Assembly (NCBI GenBank): GCA_033816765.1
Contig: CM066293.1
Span: forward strand, 2,604,001-2,668,000
Source of the DNA: Nothopassalora personata
Lineage: Eukaryota > Ascomycota > Dothideomycetes > Mycosphaerellales > Mycosphaerellaceae
Direction of reading: 5' to 3'
DNA length: 64,000 nucleotides
Shown: positions 24,930 to 36,031 of the stretch, in pieces
Layout of the letters: each line of letters begins with the position of its first letter
How positions within the stretch are numbered: the first letter of the stretch is position 1
Translations under genes and position numbers: made by a program
The notes under the pieces: model-generated
What the model was told of the DNA's origin: nothing
The model's input: only the letters and a program-made list of their open reading frames with translations
Databases searched by the model: none

Positions 24930-25437
24930 GCTAGAAGGTACGAGTCCCTAATAGGAAGGAAAGACCGCGTTATATAGTAGATGTACGATTTAGGTGTTGT
25001 TCCGAGTATGTTCGTAAAGGTACGAAGTATAACGTAACCGTTACGTAGACCGAATAGGAAAGGCTTCGTAACTAGCGTCGTAAGCTTCAGCGCGAACTAG
25101 ACGAAGCGGAAGAGAAGGTTACCGAGGCGATATCGAAGGTGCATTACCTTTAGAAGCAGCTACGAGTAGCTAAAGATCGTAAGGAGAAGGCAATATCGAA
25201 AGAATTCGAGGAGCTACGGGAGCTTCCGACCGAAGGTGTAGAGGCTCTCTCTACGCCTTCGTCCTATCTCCTAGTTCCCGAGGGAAGTCCTAAGGAGCTA
25301 GAGAACGTCTTTTAGATGCCTATTTCTTTATAGGAAGATCTGTCGCTTATCCCTAATAACGCCCTTTAGTCCTACCCGACCCTAGAGGAGGCCGTAGCGG
25401 CGTCCTTAAACGTCGAGCCGACCGGTAGATAGGTATG
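24930..25437 (+). pseudogene. Antisense reading frame in element E: Cys-rich, coiled-coil protein
   Basis: On the + strand, opposite to gag-pol, one frame from about 24930 to the TAG at 25435 is interrupted only by TAG codons expected from RIP. It reads CCSEYVRKGTKYNV near 24985-25026, where the Tyr are probably former Cys (a CX2CX6C-type cluster). About 60 residues rich in Glu, Lys and Arg follow (RRKLQRELDEAEEKVTEAIS), typical of a coiled coil, then a Pro/Ser/Leu-rich tail. From memory, fungal genomes contain many proteins with this Cys-cluster plus coiled-coil layout, but I cannot name a family or function. The upstream boundary is uncertain. Confidence 0.55.
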
Positions 25438-25449
25438 TTTTCGTTTTCG

Positions 25450-28400
25450 ATAGTACTCTCGCAACTTCTACTAACAGTTTTATAGGTTTTGTTCTAGTTC
25501 CTAGGTATTTTCCAAGTTGTCGTATCCTTTCTATTTAATAAGGTATCGCTAACCCTTTTTACCTAGGATTTATTCGACCTCGAATTCATTTTCCGCTTCC
25601 GATTCAAAGTAGAATGTCTTCTAGTAAGGTGTTTTGGCGTGCGCCGGTTCTAATAGCGAAACATAGAACACTAGGTAGATTTTTACATCTTATAGTAGCC
25701 GTAGTCGGTAGTTAACGGGTCCTCGTGCTTCTTCGACGAGAAATAGTCCGACTTTTACCTAATCTAGTTTCTTAGTCTTTCTTCTTATTTTAAGGTTCTT
25801 CGTAAGGAGATAGACCTTATCCCCCTTCTTAAGCTAAGGTACCATTTATTATTTCTTATTATATAGTGTCGCAATTTTATCTTAGTTGCTCTTAACCCTT
25901 CGTATTAAGTTTTCGTGTATGGTTTTTATCGCCTCTATAGTTACGATTGCCCTTTTAGCTTATAGATGTAATCCTTCTTCGCTAAATAGGTTCGGATACT
26001 TACCGTAGTTTACGAAGAAAGGTGTTTCGCCCGTTATTTCGGACTTATAGTTGTTTAGTACTAACTATGCTATAGGTAGGAGTATAACCTAATTGTCCTA
26101 TACATAGTTAATATAGTGTCGTAGATATTGTTCTAGGGTTTGATTTATTCTTTCTATTTGCCTATTAGTTTACGGAGAGTAGGCAGTAGACAGCTTATGT
26201 CTAATTCCGATCGTAGAAACTAAGGTTTTCTAGTAGTTAGATGTAAATAACTTGTCTCTATCTATAATAAAGACCCTCGGGAATCTATAGTATCGTACGA
26301 GTCAATCGAGTACGAGGTGTCCGAGTTGCTCTACATTATACGTTTTAGATATAGGAATGAAGTATGCGTATTTTGTAAGTCGGACTACTATAACTAATAT
26401 TATGTTATATTATTGTCCTATAGTTTAATCCTAGGATGTTAGTAACTTAGTAATAAAGTCTATCGTAACTTCGTCCTATAGATTTATTAGTAGTATCCGG
26501 AATTGTATCTTGCCGTACTTTACGTATCTTACGGCTTTGTTTTTCTAACAGTGTTTGGATCGTTTAATGTATCGTAGTACTTTCTATCGTAACTGCGGGA
26601 ATGCGAAGCTCCTCTAAATAAGTTCTACTATCTTAGATGTTCCGGGGTGCCCGTAGGTTAGTTCGTCGTAATGTTATCGTATACATTCTTCTTCTCGGTC
26701 CTTCGGTACCTAGTATTTCCCCTATACTATTAGGAATTGTTCTTCTATGTCTTAAAGAACACGTACTATATTATTAAACTCCTTTATATTAGTACTAATG
26801 CTTCTATTAGGATTCGCCTTTAGTATTTATTGTCGTACTAGTTCTTTTCCTTCTATATAGTCGCTTCTTCGGCTTAGTGCGTCGGCCCTACTATTGTCTT
26901 TACTAGGTATATAGCGGATTTCGAACTTATACTAACCGAGCAGTTCCGACTAGCGGTACTATCTTCTTATTAGTAGTTTAGCCGTAGTAAAGTAAGTGAG
27001 ATTCTTATAATTAGAAAGAATCGTTAGCTTAAGTGCTCCTTCCATATATATTCTCTAGTACTACATTGTAGCGACAATAGCGAGAAGTTCCTTATTATAG
27101 ATGTCGTAGTTTTATTCCGCGGGTAATAGTGTCCTTAAGTAGTAGGGCACTAGGTGTCGTTTCCTATTATACTCTTACGTAAGGCATGCTCCGATAGCTA
27201 TATCCGATGCGTCCGTTTTGATTTAGACTTCCTTCGTACCGTCGAATAATCGAAGCGTTAGTACTAAGGCGCATTGTTTCTTTAGTCGTTCGAATGCTAG
27301 TCGTTATACGCTACCCTATGCCTATTTAACATCCTTCTTCGTAAGCATCGTTATAGGTATTAATGTCTTCGAATAGTCCTTAATGAATTTCCGGTTATAG
27401 TTAGCTAGGCTAAGGAATAATTGTATGTCCTTAACGTATGTTAGCTCTAGCTATTCTCTAATAGACTATGTTTTAGCTAGGTCAATCTAGATTCTAGTCG
27501 TGCTAATAATAAATCCTAAGAATTTAACTTCTTTCTTATAGAACTTGCATTTCTTTAGTACCGTCCGGAAACCTATTTTAGATAGTTGTTCGAGTACGTC
27601 CTAGACTTATCGTATATACTACTAGAGTGTTCCTTTTGTATAGATAAGGATATTATCGACATAGGCAATAACATATACGTCTAGTAGGTCTCTTAGCGTC
27701 TCGTTAATTAGGTCTTAGAATGCGGCTAGTGCATTAGTTAATCTAAAAGGTATAACTAAGAACTCGTATAGTCCGTATCGAGTCCTAAATGCGGTTTTCT
27801 ATTCTTCTCCTTCTACTATACGGATAGTGTAGAAGGCGTCTTATAAATCGATCTTCGTGTACTAGTCTAATCCGGTTAGTCTATCCTATGCTTCTTCGAT
27901 GTTCGGTAGTAGATAACGGTTCTTAATAGTAATCTCGTTTAACTTCCGGTAGTCTTATACGAGTCGTAGTTTCCCGTTTACTTTTAGAATAAACATACAT
28001 AGAGATACTACGCTTAAGGTCGATTTTCGTATTCGTTCCTTCGCTAGGTTCTCCTTTAGCTATTCTCGTAGGGTTGTTAGCTCTTTTTCGGACATTAGAT
28101 ATAGGGGTCCCTATAGAGGCTCTTTCCCTAGCTAAATGTTTATCTTATAATCCTATAGTTAGTACTTAGGTAAGGCGTCTCTACCTTTTTCTTCTTTAAA
28201 GAGCCTCTTCTATTTAAGGTACTCCTTAGGGATAGTTAACTCCGAAATGTTAGTATCCTTCGATAGTGCGTTAAGTCTATTACTTCTAGTAACTTTATAA
28301 CTAGGTAGCCCTACGCTAGTGTCTATCCCGGTCGAAGGTAGTTCTTCTATCCTTCTAGTCGGCGTAAGCTCTATCCGATTAAGCTATCTCTTTACCTTAT

Positions 28401-31400
28401 CTACTAGCAAACGCTACCGCTACGTAGGATTAATGTTAATAATGCAATCGTATTACTTAAATGTAAGTACTCCTCTTCTCTAGTCGATAGCTAGATTATG
28501 CTTTCTTAACTAAGGTATACCTAGTACGATCTTATAACTAGCTATGTTAGTAATATCTAAGACAATTTCCTCGTAGTACCGTTAGATTACTAGTAGTAAA
28601 GGTATCGTCTCTCGTTCTACGCTAGGTAAGGCTAATCCGTCTACCGCGATTAGTTTATAACCTTCGTTCTTCTATTAGGTTACGATCCCTTTAGTTCTTA
28701 TAAATGCTTCGGAGGCAAAGTTTCCGCTCGCTCCGGAGTTAATTATAACTTTAGCCCTATAACTATTAACGATTACTATTGTTCGGAAGACTACTGTTAA
28801 TACTTAAGCTTATTATATACTATATAACTCCTTTTAGTCGCTTATTCCTAAGGAGTCGATCCTTTTCCCGAATGCTAGGTAGAACGTTACATTTCGTATC
28901 GTAAGGCTTCGGCTTAAACCTATAGCGAAGCGCTTAGTGTCTATACATTTCGTTAGTTACGTTCCTAGATCCTTTATAATTATAAGTAGAGAGCCTTTAT
29001 ATGTTATACGGCCTATCGTAGTAAATCTAGAACTATAAGTCCTAACGGTGTAATGTATCCTCCGTAGATTATCTAACTGCCTACCGGTAGTCGCTCCTAG
29101 ACTACTCGGTAGAAGTCTTTAACTTCTATAATCCGTAGATGTCTCTAAACTATGTGTTATATAGTGTCGAGCATCTTATTAAACTCTACTAGATATAGGT
29201 GTCGTTTTTCTTATATCCTTAGAAAGACTTCTTCGTTCCGTCTTGTAATATACACTAGTAGGTCGTATACTTCTTTAGGTGCGTCGATCGTAAATGTAAG
29301 TACCTTATTGTTATCGTCTTTAGATTCGCTACTCTCTTCTTTAGAGGAGTCTTCTTCTTCTAACTCTTCTCCGGTATCCTCGCTTTCTTCGATAGTGTCT
29401 AGCCTAGTAGTATCTTAACTTTCTTCCTATAGTCCTAGTAACTACAATCCGCTCTACTCGGGGTCCTAGTTTTCCTTATCGTCTCTATCGTCGTAGTAGG
29501 ATTCGTCAATATCTATTTCTCGGAGCGTAGCATTCTACCTATATGTCGCTCCTAGGGTTCCTTACGGTTACTATAGGAAATACCCTACGCCTTCCTTAGT
29601 GGAGTAATAGGTTTAATACGAGTCTTAGTAATAGAAACGCTAATAAATGGGTCCGTAACTATTTCGAGTATCGCGGTCGATCTCGTAGTTAACTCTTCTT
29701 ACTATTATTCTAAATGTTCTTAGAGCATCTTTATATTATATTATATAGCGCTATCGCTCGATCTAGCGGATAATGTAATACCGTCGGCTACGTAGCTAGT
29801 TGTAAGTATCCTTAAGCTTCCTCATCGCTACTCGGCTTCCCTCTACCTAGGTTATAATTATGTCTAACCGGCCTATAGCGTAGCGTAGGTAGTCCTTTAT
29901 GTAATATAGGCGTCCTAGTGCGTTCTTCTCGTTTATCTAAGAGATCCGCATTTCTAGCTCGGTTAGAAGATTATCCCTCTAGTCGTAGATGTCCTCTATA
30001 ACCTCGCGGGGGAGTCCCTCTTATTCTCCCTAAAGTTGTAGTATTAGAATGTTCCGTTAGGTTATTTTAAATTGTCGCATTTAATCTAAGGTATAGCTAT
30101 ATATCGTGGTTCTAAACGTCCTTTTTTTATTCTCGAGTATCTCGTTTATCTCGATGTCCGAGAGGTCCTATTCTAGTTTCTCTAGGATCCCTTGTTTTGC
30201 TTATTCGACCGTTATTGCTTCGTTGTCTTCGGTGGTCGTTTCGGGACGTTAGATAGTGTTTATTATACCGAATGTTTCTTCTTATAGATCGAGCCTCTCT
30301 ATTAGGGTATCTACTTAGTTCTCTAGCTAGTTTACTACTTCTTAGATTTCGTTACGTACCTCCGTACGCATAGGTGTAGTGTCTATAAGGTCTTCGAGGG
30401 TAAGTAACGTATCGTCGAGCTATTCTTAGAGCTAGACCGTAGGTTCGGTCGCCGCAATAGCCTCGATTATATCCTTTAATCGTTATCGTACCGTCTCGAT
30501 CCTCTTATTCCTAGACACCTATTAGCTTTCTAAGGCGTCCCTTATCTAGATTATATTAAACTAGCATGTCTTTCTAAACTGTCGTAGTTAGTTTATATAA
30601 CTATAGTATCCTCCTCGTCCTTAAGAGAGGTCTAGGAGGGGTGTGTCGCTTTCGTCGACCCTCTCCTCTACTCCTCGAGTATAGTCGGTACTACCTAGTA
30701 GTCTAACACTGCTCTCGAGCTTACTAGTTCCTTATTGCATTATATTAAATTACTCGCGGCGTACTATATTTTTCTTTCTACGGTAGTTCTTCGCTATGTA
30801 GCCTTCCTTACTATAGGTATAGTAGGTAATGCTTCCTTTCGAACTCTTTCGGTTATAAGGTCCCTTTCTTCCTTATCTCTTTAGTAGTTTCCCTCGCTCG
30901 GTGTTATTAAAGGTTCTCTCCTAGTCTATTACGTCTAGGTTCCGAGTGTTAGTATTTCTTCTACTATATCCGATCCTATTATTACTAGGTCGGAAGGATT
31001 TCCCTAGGTTCCTCGTATACCGCTTTCCCTAGTATAGCTCGTATAGCTAGTCGTCTAGGTGAATCGCTGCCTATATTAAGTCGTTAAGCGTGTCTTACCT
31101 ACCGCTATAGCGTATAAGCTCGGCCTTAACGGAGTCCTTAAGTCCCTCTCTAAACGTATCTACTAAGGATTTGTCGTTCTATCCCGTAATAATCGAGTAT
31201 TCCTTAAACTTAGTAGCGTACTCGGCTACTAAAGTTTTCTAAGTTATTTCTTTAATCTCTCGGATAGCCGTGTTTTATTCGTTAGAAATTCTAAAGAGCT
31301 TCTTAAGCTCTCTCTTAAAGATCGTATAGCTTCCGAACATTCCGGTCTTATCCTTAGTTATACGACTGTCGAGATAGCCCCTAAGATATAGCTTTATCTA

Positions 31401-31697
31401 GTGTTAGGCTCGTCCCCTAAGAAAGGTAACGGTAAATAGCGTGCGCTAGTTCGCCTCTAACTTCTCATAGAATAAGATATATATGTCTATCTAGTTAAGC
31501 TAGTCGTCGAGCTTACTTTGGTCTCTAAAGTAGAAGTCTAGTTTAGCTACCTTAAAGTTAGTTTCTTCCTTAGCGTCGTTAGCTTCGTCGTCGTCGGACG
31601 TAATTATCCTATCGGGATTCCTAGGTCTTAGGTGGCTACCTCCTACCTTACTAGGGGCGGGAGTTCCCCTTCCGTTACTTGTCTATAAAGTACTTAT
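25450..31697 (-). pseudogene. Element E gag-pol pseudogene
   Basis: Gag starts at 31697 (ATA for ATG) 17 nt after the LTR. The zinc knuckle at about 30775-30825 has all four ligands changed to Tyr. The protease active site at about 28725-28760 reads INSGASGNF for DSGASGNF. Reverse transcriptase lies at about 28.4-27.4 kb with box YVDNILIYT (about 27655), a second catalytic Asp changed to Asn. RNase H covers about 27.3-26.9 kb, integrase about 26.7-25.8 kb. The chromodomain (about 25480-25600) reads RYLIK*KGYDNLENT*E after a one-base slip in an A/G run. There are many in-frame TAG/TAA. Confidence 0.88.
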
Positions 31698-31714
31698 CCT
31701 TAGGGCGTTTAAAG

Positions 31715-32116
31715 TATTATAAACCTCCGAGGTAGGCTAACTATAGAAGGAGATAGTCTATTACGTAGATCGGGCTTCTTTAGAGAGTACTAGATAAGGT
31801 ATAGGAGGTAGGCAATAACTAATAAGAATAAGTGTATTCTAATTAGTAAGGTTATAACATAAGTTAAACGCCTCGAAGCTATAGGGGATTCTTAGCGTTC
31901 CTAAATATAAAGGAGACATTGCCTATTAAGGCGATGCTATTCGTCCGTCCGACTAACTGTCTAGTCGTTTAGTTACGGAGTCACCTAGACTTACGTGTTC
32001 GACCGCCCTTACTTCTATCTAGTCGGACACGTAACCTAGATACGTTAGAGATCCTTCGTAGTAGCGATTAGACCTCGTTCGCCGGGTCTTTTCTTACATT
32101 CCTTTAAACCGTAATA
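31715..32116 (-). repeat. LTR, 5' LTR of element E
   Basis: 402 bp, TATTATAAACC...CCGTAATA on +. It carries the core TAGCGTTCCTAAATATAAAG also seen in B-family LTRs, probably the TATA promoter of the element on -. Confidence 0.93.
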
Positions 32117-33027
32117 CCTAGAGCTCCTAGTTCTATGGAGTCCGACTATAAGGAGGCGGACCTAGCGATCCTATAGAACAACACTCTTCGAACTAAGCTA
32201 ATCTAATCCGTATACGATTCACCGGTATACGGCTACCCTAGTAGGGACTCTATAGTATCGATACTAAGTTGTAACTTCTACTAGCCCCTATAGTCTAAGC
32301 ACGTAAGGCAGTTTTTAAGGAACTATAACTACTACGGTAGGAATAAGGTATAGAGGGAATAAAAACACGGCCTCCTACAACCCTTACCGGTCCCCGACCG
32401 ATTCTTCTAGGAGATCTCGATAGATTTTATAACGGACATGCCCGAGTCGTAAGGGAACACTTACCTCTAGGTAATTAAGGATCGACTAAGTAAGACCGTC
32501 GTTTTAGAAGCGATGTCTACTATAAAGGCCGAGGACTACGCTAAAAGGTTCTTAGACTACTAGGTAAGATACTATAGCCTACCTTAAGCTATTATAAGTA
32601 ACCGGGGTACTAACTAGACGAGCACCTTCTAGAGGACCTTCTATCGTTTAACCGGTATAAAATAGAGGCTTAGCTCCGCTTACTACCTATAAACCGACGG
32701 AGGCCCGGAACGATTAAACTAGGAAGTCTAGGCTTACCTTCGTAACTACATTAACTATAAGCAGTCCGACTAGAAAAGCTAGCTCCCTACGGTATAACTT
32801 ACTCTAAACGCGCGGTATTACGCTAGGCTAGGAATAAGCCCCTTCTTTGCGGTATACGGATACGAGGTACTATTACCCGTTTAGTTATAACCGGATCTAG
32901 AGACTTCTTAGTTAGACGCCGCGTAACGGGCAACGCTATTTGTAGAAAGGATGTAAAAGATTATAGACCTATGTTAGGCGAGTATAGCGGAAGCCGCCTA
33001 AGAATAGGAGAACTACGCTAACCGGGA
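32117..33027 (+). pseudogene. Element D gag-pol pseudogene, integrase segment
   Basis: Collinear with 3462-4181 and 11007-11200 of A and uninterrupted across the site where C sits in A (32825 onward), which proves the C insertion point. Contains the integrase core with the DGGPERLN block near 32695. Confidence 0.88.
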
Positions 33028-33792
33028 GTCGTCCTATAGAGAGCGCCTTCACGCGGCGGACGACGTAAGTATCTTCGTTACGACGAAGAGAAACTAAGAC
33101 TCTCTCTCTCGAAAAATACAAGCCTACTCGACTCGAAACAAGAAAAGACAGGTCGGACGAACCGAACGAACGAGATACGCTCAAAATCTACAAACAAGAA
33201 CTCCGGAACTGCGAGAAGGGAAAGCGACGTACATAGCGTACACGTCGCTCGAACAACGAAGGCGCTGTCTACCTGTCGTCCCGGCAAACCACGTAAACTG
33301 CCGGCTGGAACCAAGAGAGGCGTTTAGGGGCGCAAACCACGTATACTGCACGGCTGGAACCAAGAGAGGCCGAGGGGGGGACGACAGCGAGGCCACTGCG
33401 ACCGAGGAGCTACACTCGAGACCGGAGAACGCGACTGGATTGAAACAGAGGCAACGGGTGTTTCTTGGGATTTTGCTCGGTGCGTACGGGTACGGCCGGC
33501 TTGGCTTTTTAAAACAAGAACGAGACACGGGCGCAAAACTTGTCTCGCCCGGGGCAAGGCGACAAACCGCAATTCTCGACAAGACACGACTACCGGGTAC
33601 GCGCGTACTACGCCGCAATATATTCGATTTACGGTTCGAATAGCGAGCGTTGCTCGCATCTTTTAAGGAGTTTTTACGTCCGGGGTACGACGGGGCTTTT
33701 CTCCTTCTCTCAAATTTTGGTCTCGTTCTCGAGACCCGTGTTGCATAGTCTTTGACTCAAATAGCACGTTAATGGAATAATCAATCAATCAA
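33028..33792 (+). mobile_element. Un-RIPed non-LTR-type insertion (SINE or 5'-truncated LINE) with TCAA-repeat tail
   Basis: About 765 bp of GC-rich sequence with normal CpA/TpG use inside RIPed element D. It is flanked by a 14-bp perfect duplication, TACGCTAACCGGGA (33014-33027 and 33793-33806). It ends in AATAATCAATCAATCAAT, a short 3' tail repeat. Variable-length target duplications longer than 10 bp plus such a tail indicate target-primed reverse transcription (known for LINEs and SINEs). Two imperfect copies of a roughly 40-bp unit (GCAAACCACGTAAACTGCCG at 33291 and a variant near 33331) lie inside. Open frames up to 145 codons on - show no domain. I see no convincing tRNA-type A and B boxes, so SINE versus truncated LINE is undecided. 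Confidence 0.8.
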
Positions 33793-33806
33793 TACGCTAA
33801 CCGGGA

Positions 33807-34440
33807 TAGGAAGCCCGTACTAATCTATTGTATAGGCGATAAAGTTTAGCTAGATCTACGTAACTATATTACTACACGACTAAAGAAGAGCCTCGACTAT
33901 AGATACGCGAAGTATACGGTAGTAGAAGTAATCTTGCCGTTATCTATACGCTTATCTAGGATCCCCGACGGGATCTACCCGGTCTTCTATCCTAACTTGC
34001 TACGACCTATAGGCTAAGACCCCTTACCTAGATAGGAGATTAATAATAAACAGCCGGACCCTATTATAATTAAGTCTTACGAAGAGTAGTAGGTAGAAGT
34101 AATCCTTTACGCTAGAACTAAGGTTAGAGGTAGAGGCCGAGTACGTAAAGTCCTAGTAAAATAGACCGGATACTACAAGCCTACATAGGAACTATTAGGA
34201 TACCTCGCGGACATAGTAGCCGCGGATAACTTCGAGAGGAAATATAGTAACCTAATAACGTATAACGGACCGAAGAAGGCATAGGATATAAAAAGAAGGG
34301 GGAAACGGCGAAAAGGTAAGGATTACTAGGGATTTAGCGTAGACATAGGCGTTTAGGAAAGGGTAGGCGTTTCTTTTAGGTTAGGGAATCTTTTTAGGAG
34401 ATAGGGAGAAGTAAGAAGGTATAGGTAAGTTTAAGAACGT
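33807..34440 (+). pseudogene. Element D gag-pol pseudogene, 3' segment with chromodomain
   Basis: Continues the integrase C-terminus and the chromodomain (about 34080-34230) of D after the non-LTR-type insertion, collinear with 11210-11820 of A. TAG codons stand at the chromodomain Trp positions. Confidence 0.85.
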
Positions 34441-35792
34441 TTTATTTTAGCGGCGTCCGCCGTAAAAGCAGCGGAGCCTAATCCCTTTCGAGATAGCTAT
34501 ATACTATAATAGCCCGGTTGCGGCCCGCGCGAAAGACGAGGGTGCCTAAAGGCTAGTTAGAAGAGGCCGAGGCCTAACGCACGCGGCGCTAACCTAGCTA
34601 GAGGTCGCGTAGGGCGCCCCTAGGACTAAAGAGTTGGTTAGCGATAGTTTTATAACGGGGCCCGTAGTATATACGTCTACCTAAAGGTAAGCTAGGTATT
34701 AGCTGTAGTGCCTATAACTTTAGTGGAGACCGTACTAAAGGGATTGGTAAGCGCGTATAAAGAGGCGGGGGCCGGGGAAACTTACCGGGAGAGTACGCTA
34801 GTACGCTAGAGGGGCTTTAAAGCCTTCTAGGCTTTAAGGACGGCGCGGAGCTTAGTACGAGCGTCGTCGCTAAAAGACCGTAAGCCTATAGAAAAGCCGC
34901 GGAGGCCGCCGGGGAGGATACTTACGCGCGGTTCTAGTTAGTAGCGCGGGTCCACTTAGCGTAGGCGGCGTAGGCAAGCTCTAGCCTAAAACGCGCAGTT
35001 AGCGATAATTTTCCTTTAGGGTCCGCGTAGTACATATATATCCTCGTAATACTTACGATTAGTGTTATAGACCTAGTAGGCGCGCGCGGTTACGCCCTAA
35101 TAATAATTAGCAGACCCTAATAAGAATGTAGCGGAGGCCGGTACTTATATACTAGGAGACGTAGTCTACGCTAGTAGAGGCGTAGGGGACGTAGTAGATG
35201 CGGCGGTAGGCTATTTTATACTACGTTCCGGTTAGAATACGTCGGTCTCCGTAGGAATTTATTCGGACTCACTTAATAGTATTAATAGGAGATATAGTAG
35301 TAGTGGTTTCTATTTACGGCATGCTATTAGTATCTGTCGGAACCCGTAGGGAAAACGTCGGCTCCCTAAGCGATAGGCATAAGATACGTAACCGTATACC
35401 CCTAAGGCTAAAGACGCTTAGCTAGGGGGAGGGGGAGGGGCGACTTACGCTTACGGTAGGTAATAAGGAAAAGAGAGAAAGAAAAAGAGAACGAGAACCT
35501 AAAGATATATTCTAGGTTCCTATTGTTTATATATAATAATAGCTATTGTTACTTATTAGACAATAGTAAACCTTACACTTACCTAGGCGACAATACTTCG
35601 TCTCGACGTCGGCGGGGCTAGACAATAAGGAAGAGTAGCTCGGGCACTTCCTATTACGAGCCTAATAAAAACAGCTAGGATAATAGGCTCTAGGTAGGAC
35701 AATAGAGAGCACCGGCGTAAATACGTATACGGCCGGTATCTATAGAGGGGAGCTAGGGCTAGAGGCGGCGAAGGTGGAAGGGGGGGGGGTAG
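34440..35792. other. 3' region of element D between pol and 3' LTR
   Basis: About 1.35 kb collinear with 11820-13124 of A and 4344-5640 of C, GC-rich in parts. It contains an insertion of about 60 bp near 35690-35750 absent from A, and ends in a G-rich polypurine tract with ten consecutive G at about 35780-35789. No product recognised. Confidence 0.5.
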
Positions 35793-35954
35793 TGTAAGGG
35801 GCGGGCCCCTGTTTCTTAGCATAGGCTACGCCTGTGCGTTCGGATTGCTTTCCGACACCTTTTCTTCGGACAGCGTGTAACTTCCCCTTTCTTCTATATC
35901 GAACTTATTACAAACTTCACAGAACTTCAGTGTATACGTCGTTCACCCGTGACA
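35793..35954 (+). repeat. LTR, 3' LTR of element D (nearly un-RIPed)
   Basis: 162 bp, TGTAAGGGGCGGGCCCC...CCGTGACA. It retains CpA/TpG sites lost in the 5' LTR and so gives the ancestral LTR ends TG...CA for the family. Confidence 0.94.
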
Positions 35955-36031
35955 ATAAGCAAACAAGCAAATAAGCAAATAGGCAAACAGGCAAAAAAAT
36001 CGGATTCGTGAGAAACCATGTCAACCAGGCG
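35955..36031. repeat. Foldback minisatellite, distal right arm, inverted relative to 19886
   Basis: After the ATAAG target duplication come units of the type AAGCAAAT / AGGCAAAC, then the exact inverse of the head (GAGAAACCATGTCAACCAGG at 36010-36029). Together with 19886-20544 this makes one foldback structure of about 730 bp before D inserted. Confidence 0.85.

Larger units (their letters stand above)
24363..32116 (-). mobile_element. Gypsy chromovirus element E, complete, inserted in pol of D
   Basis: 7,754 bp with 402-bp LTRs (24363-24764 and 31715-32116) and target duplication CCTAG (24358-24362, 32117-32121). On the - strand the order is gag, protease, reverse transcriptase, RNase H, integrase and chromodomain. 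An additional reading frame on the + strand lies between the chromodomain and the 3' LTR. It shares its gag start and 17-nt leader with element B, so B and E are related families. It is RIPed throughout. Confidence 0.93.
20545..35954 (+). mobile_element. Gypsy chromovirus element D, complete, containing element E and a non-LTR-type insertion
   Basis: 162-bp LTRs at 20545-20706 and 35793-35954 are flanked by a perfect ATAAG target duplication (20540-20544 and 35955-35959). D is of the same family as A and C. Without the two inserts it is about 6.9 kb. Pol is interrupted at 24363 by E and at 33028 by the shorter insert. Reverse transcriptase retains the YADDVVIYS box (about 23146-23175), unlike A and C. 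A 23-bp tandem duplication (ATTAAGAAAGCCCTTAGTAA at 22483 and 22506) shifts the frame in the protease-RT linker. Confidence 0.94.

Noticed and set aside
29152..29418. 88-codon Ser-rich frame on the plus strand inside element E
   Set aside because: It is antisense to the gag-protease region of E; loss of TGA by RIP opens such frames by chance and there is no Cys-cluster or coiled-coil pattern.
32969..33755. Several open frames on both strands (up to 145 codons) around 33 kb
   Set aside because: They lie in the GC-rich non-LTR-type insertion or cross its border; overlapping frames on both strands with no domain.
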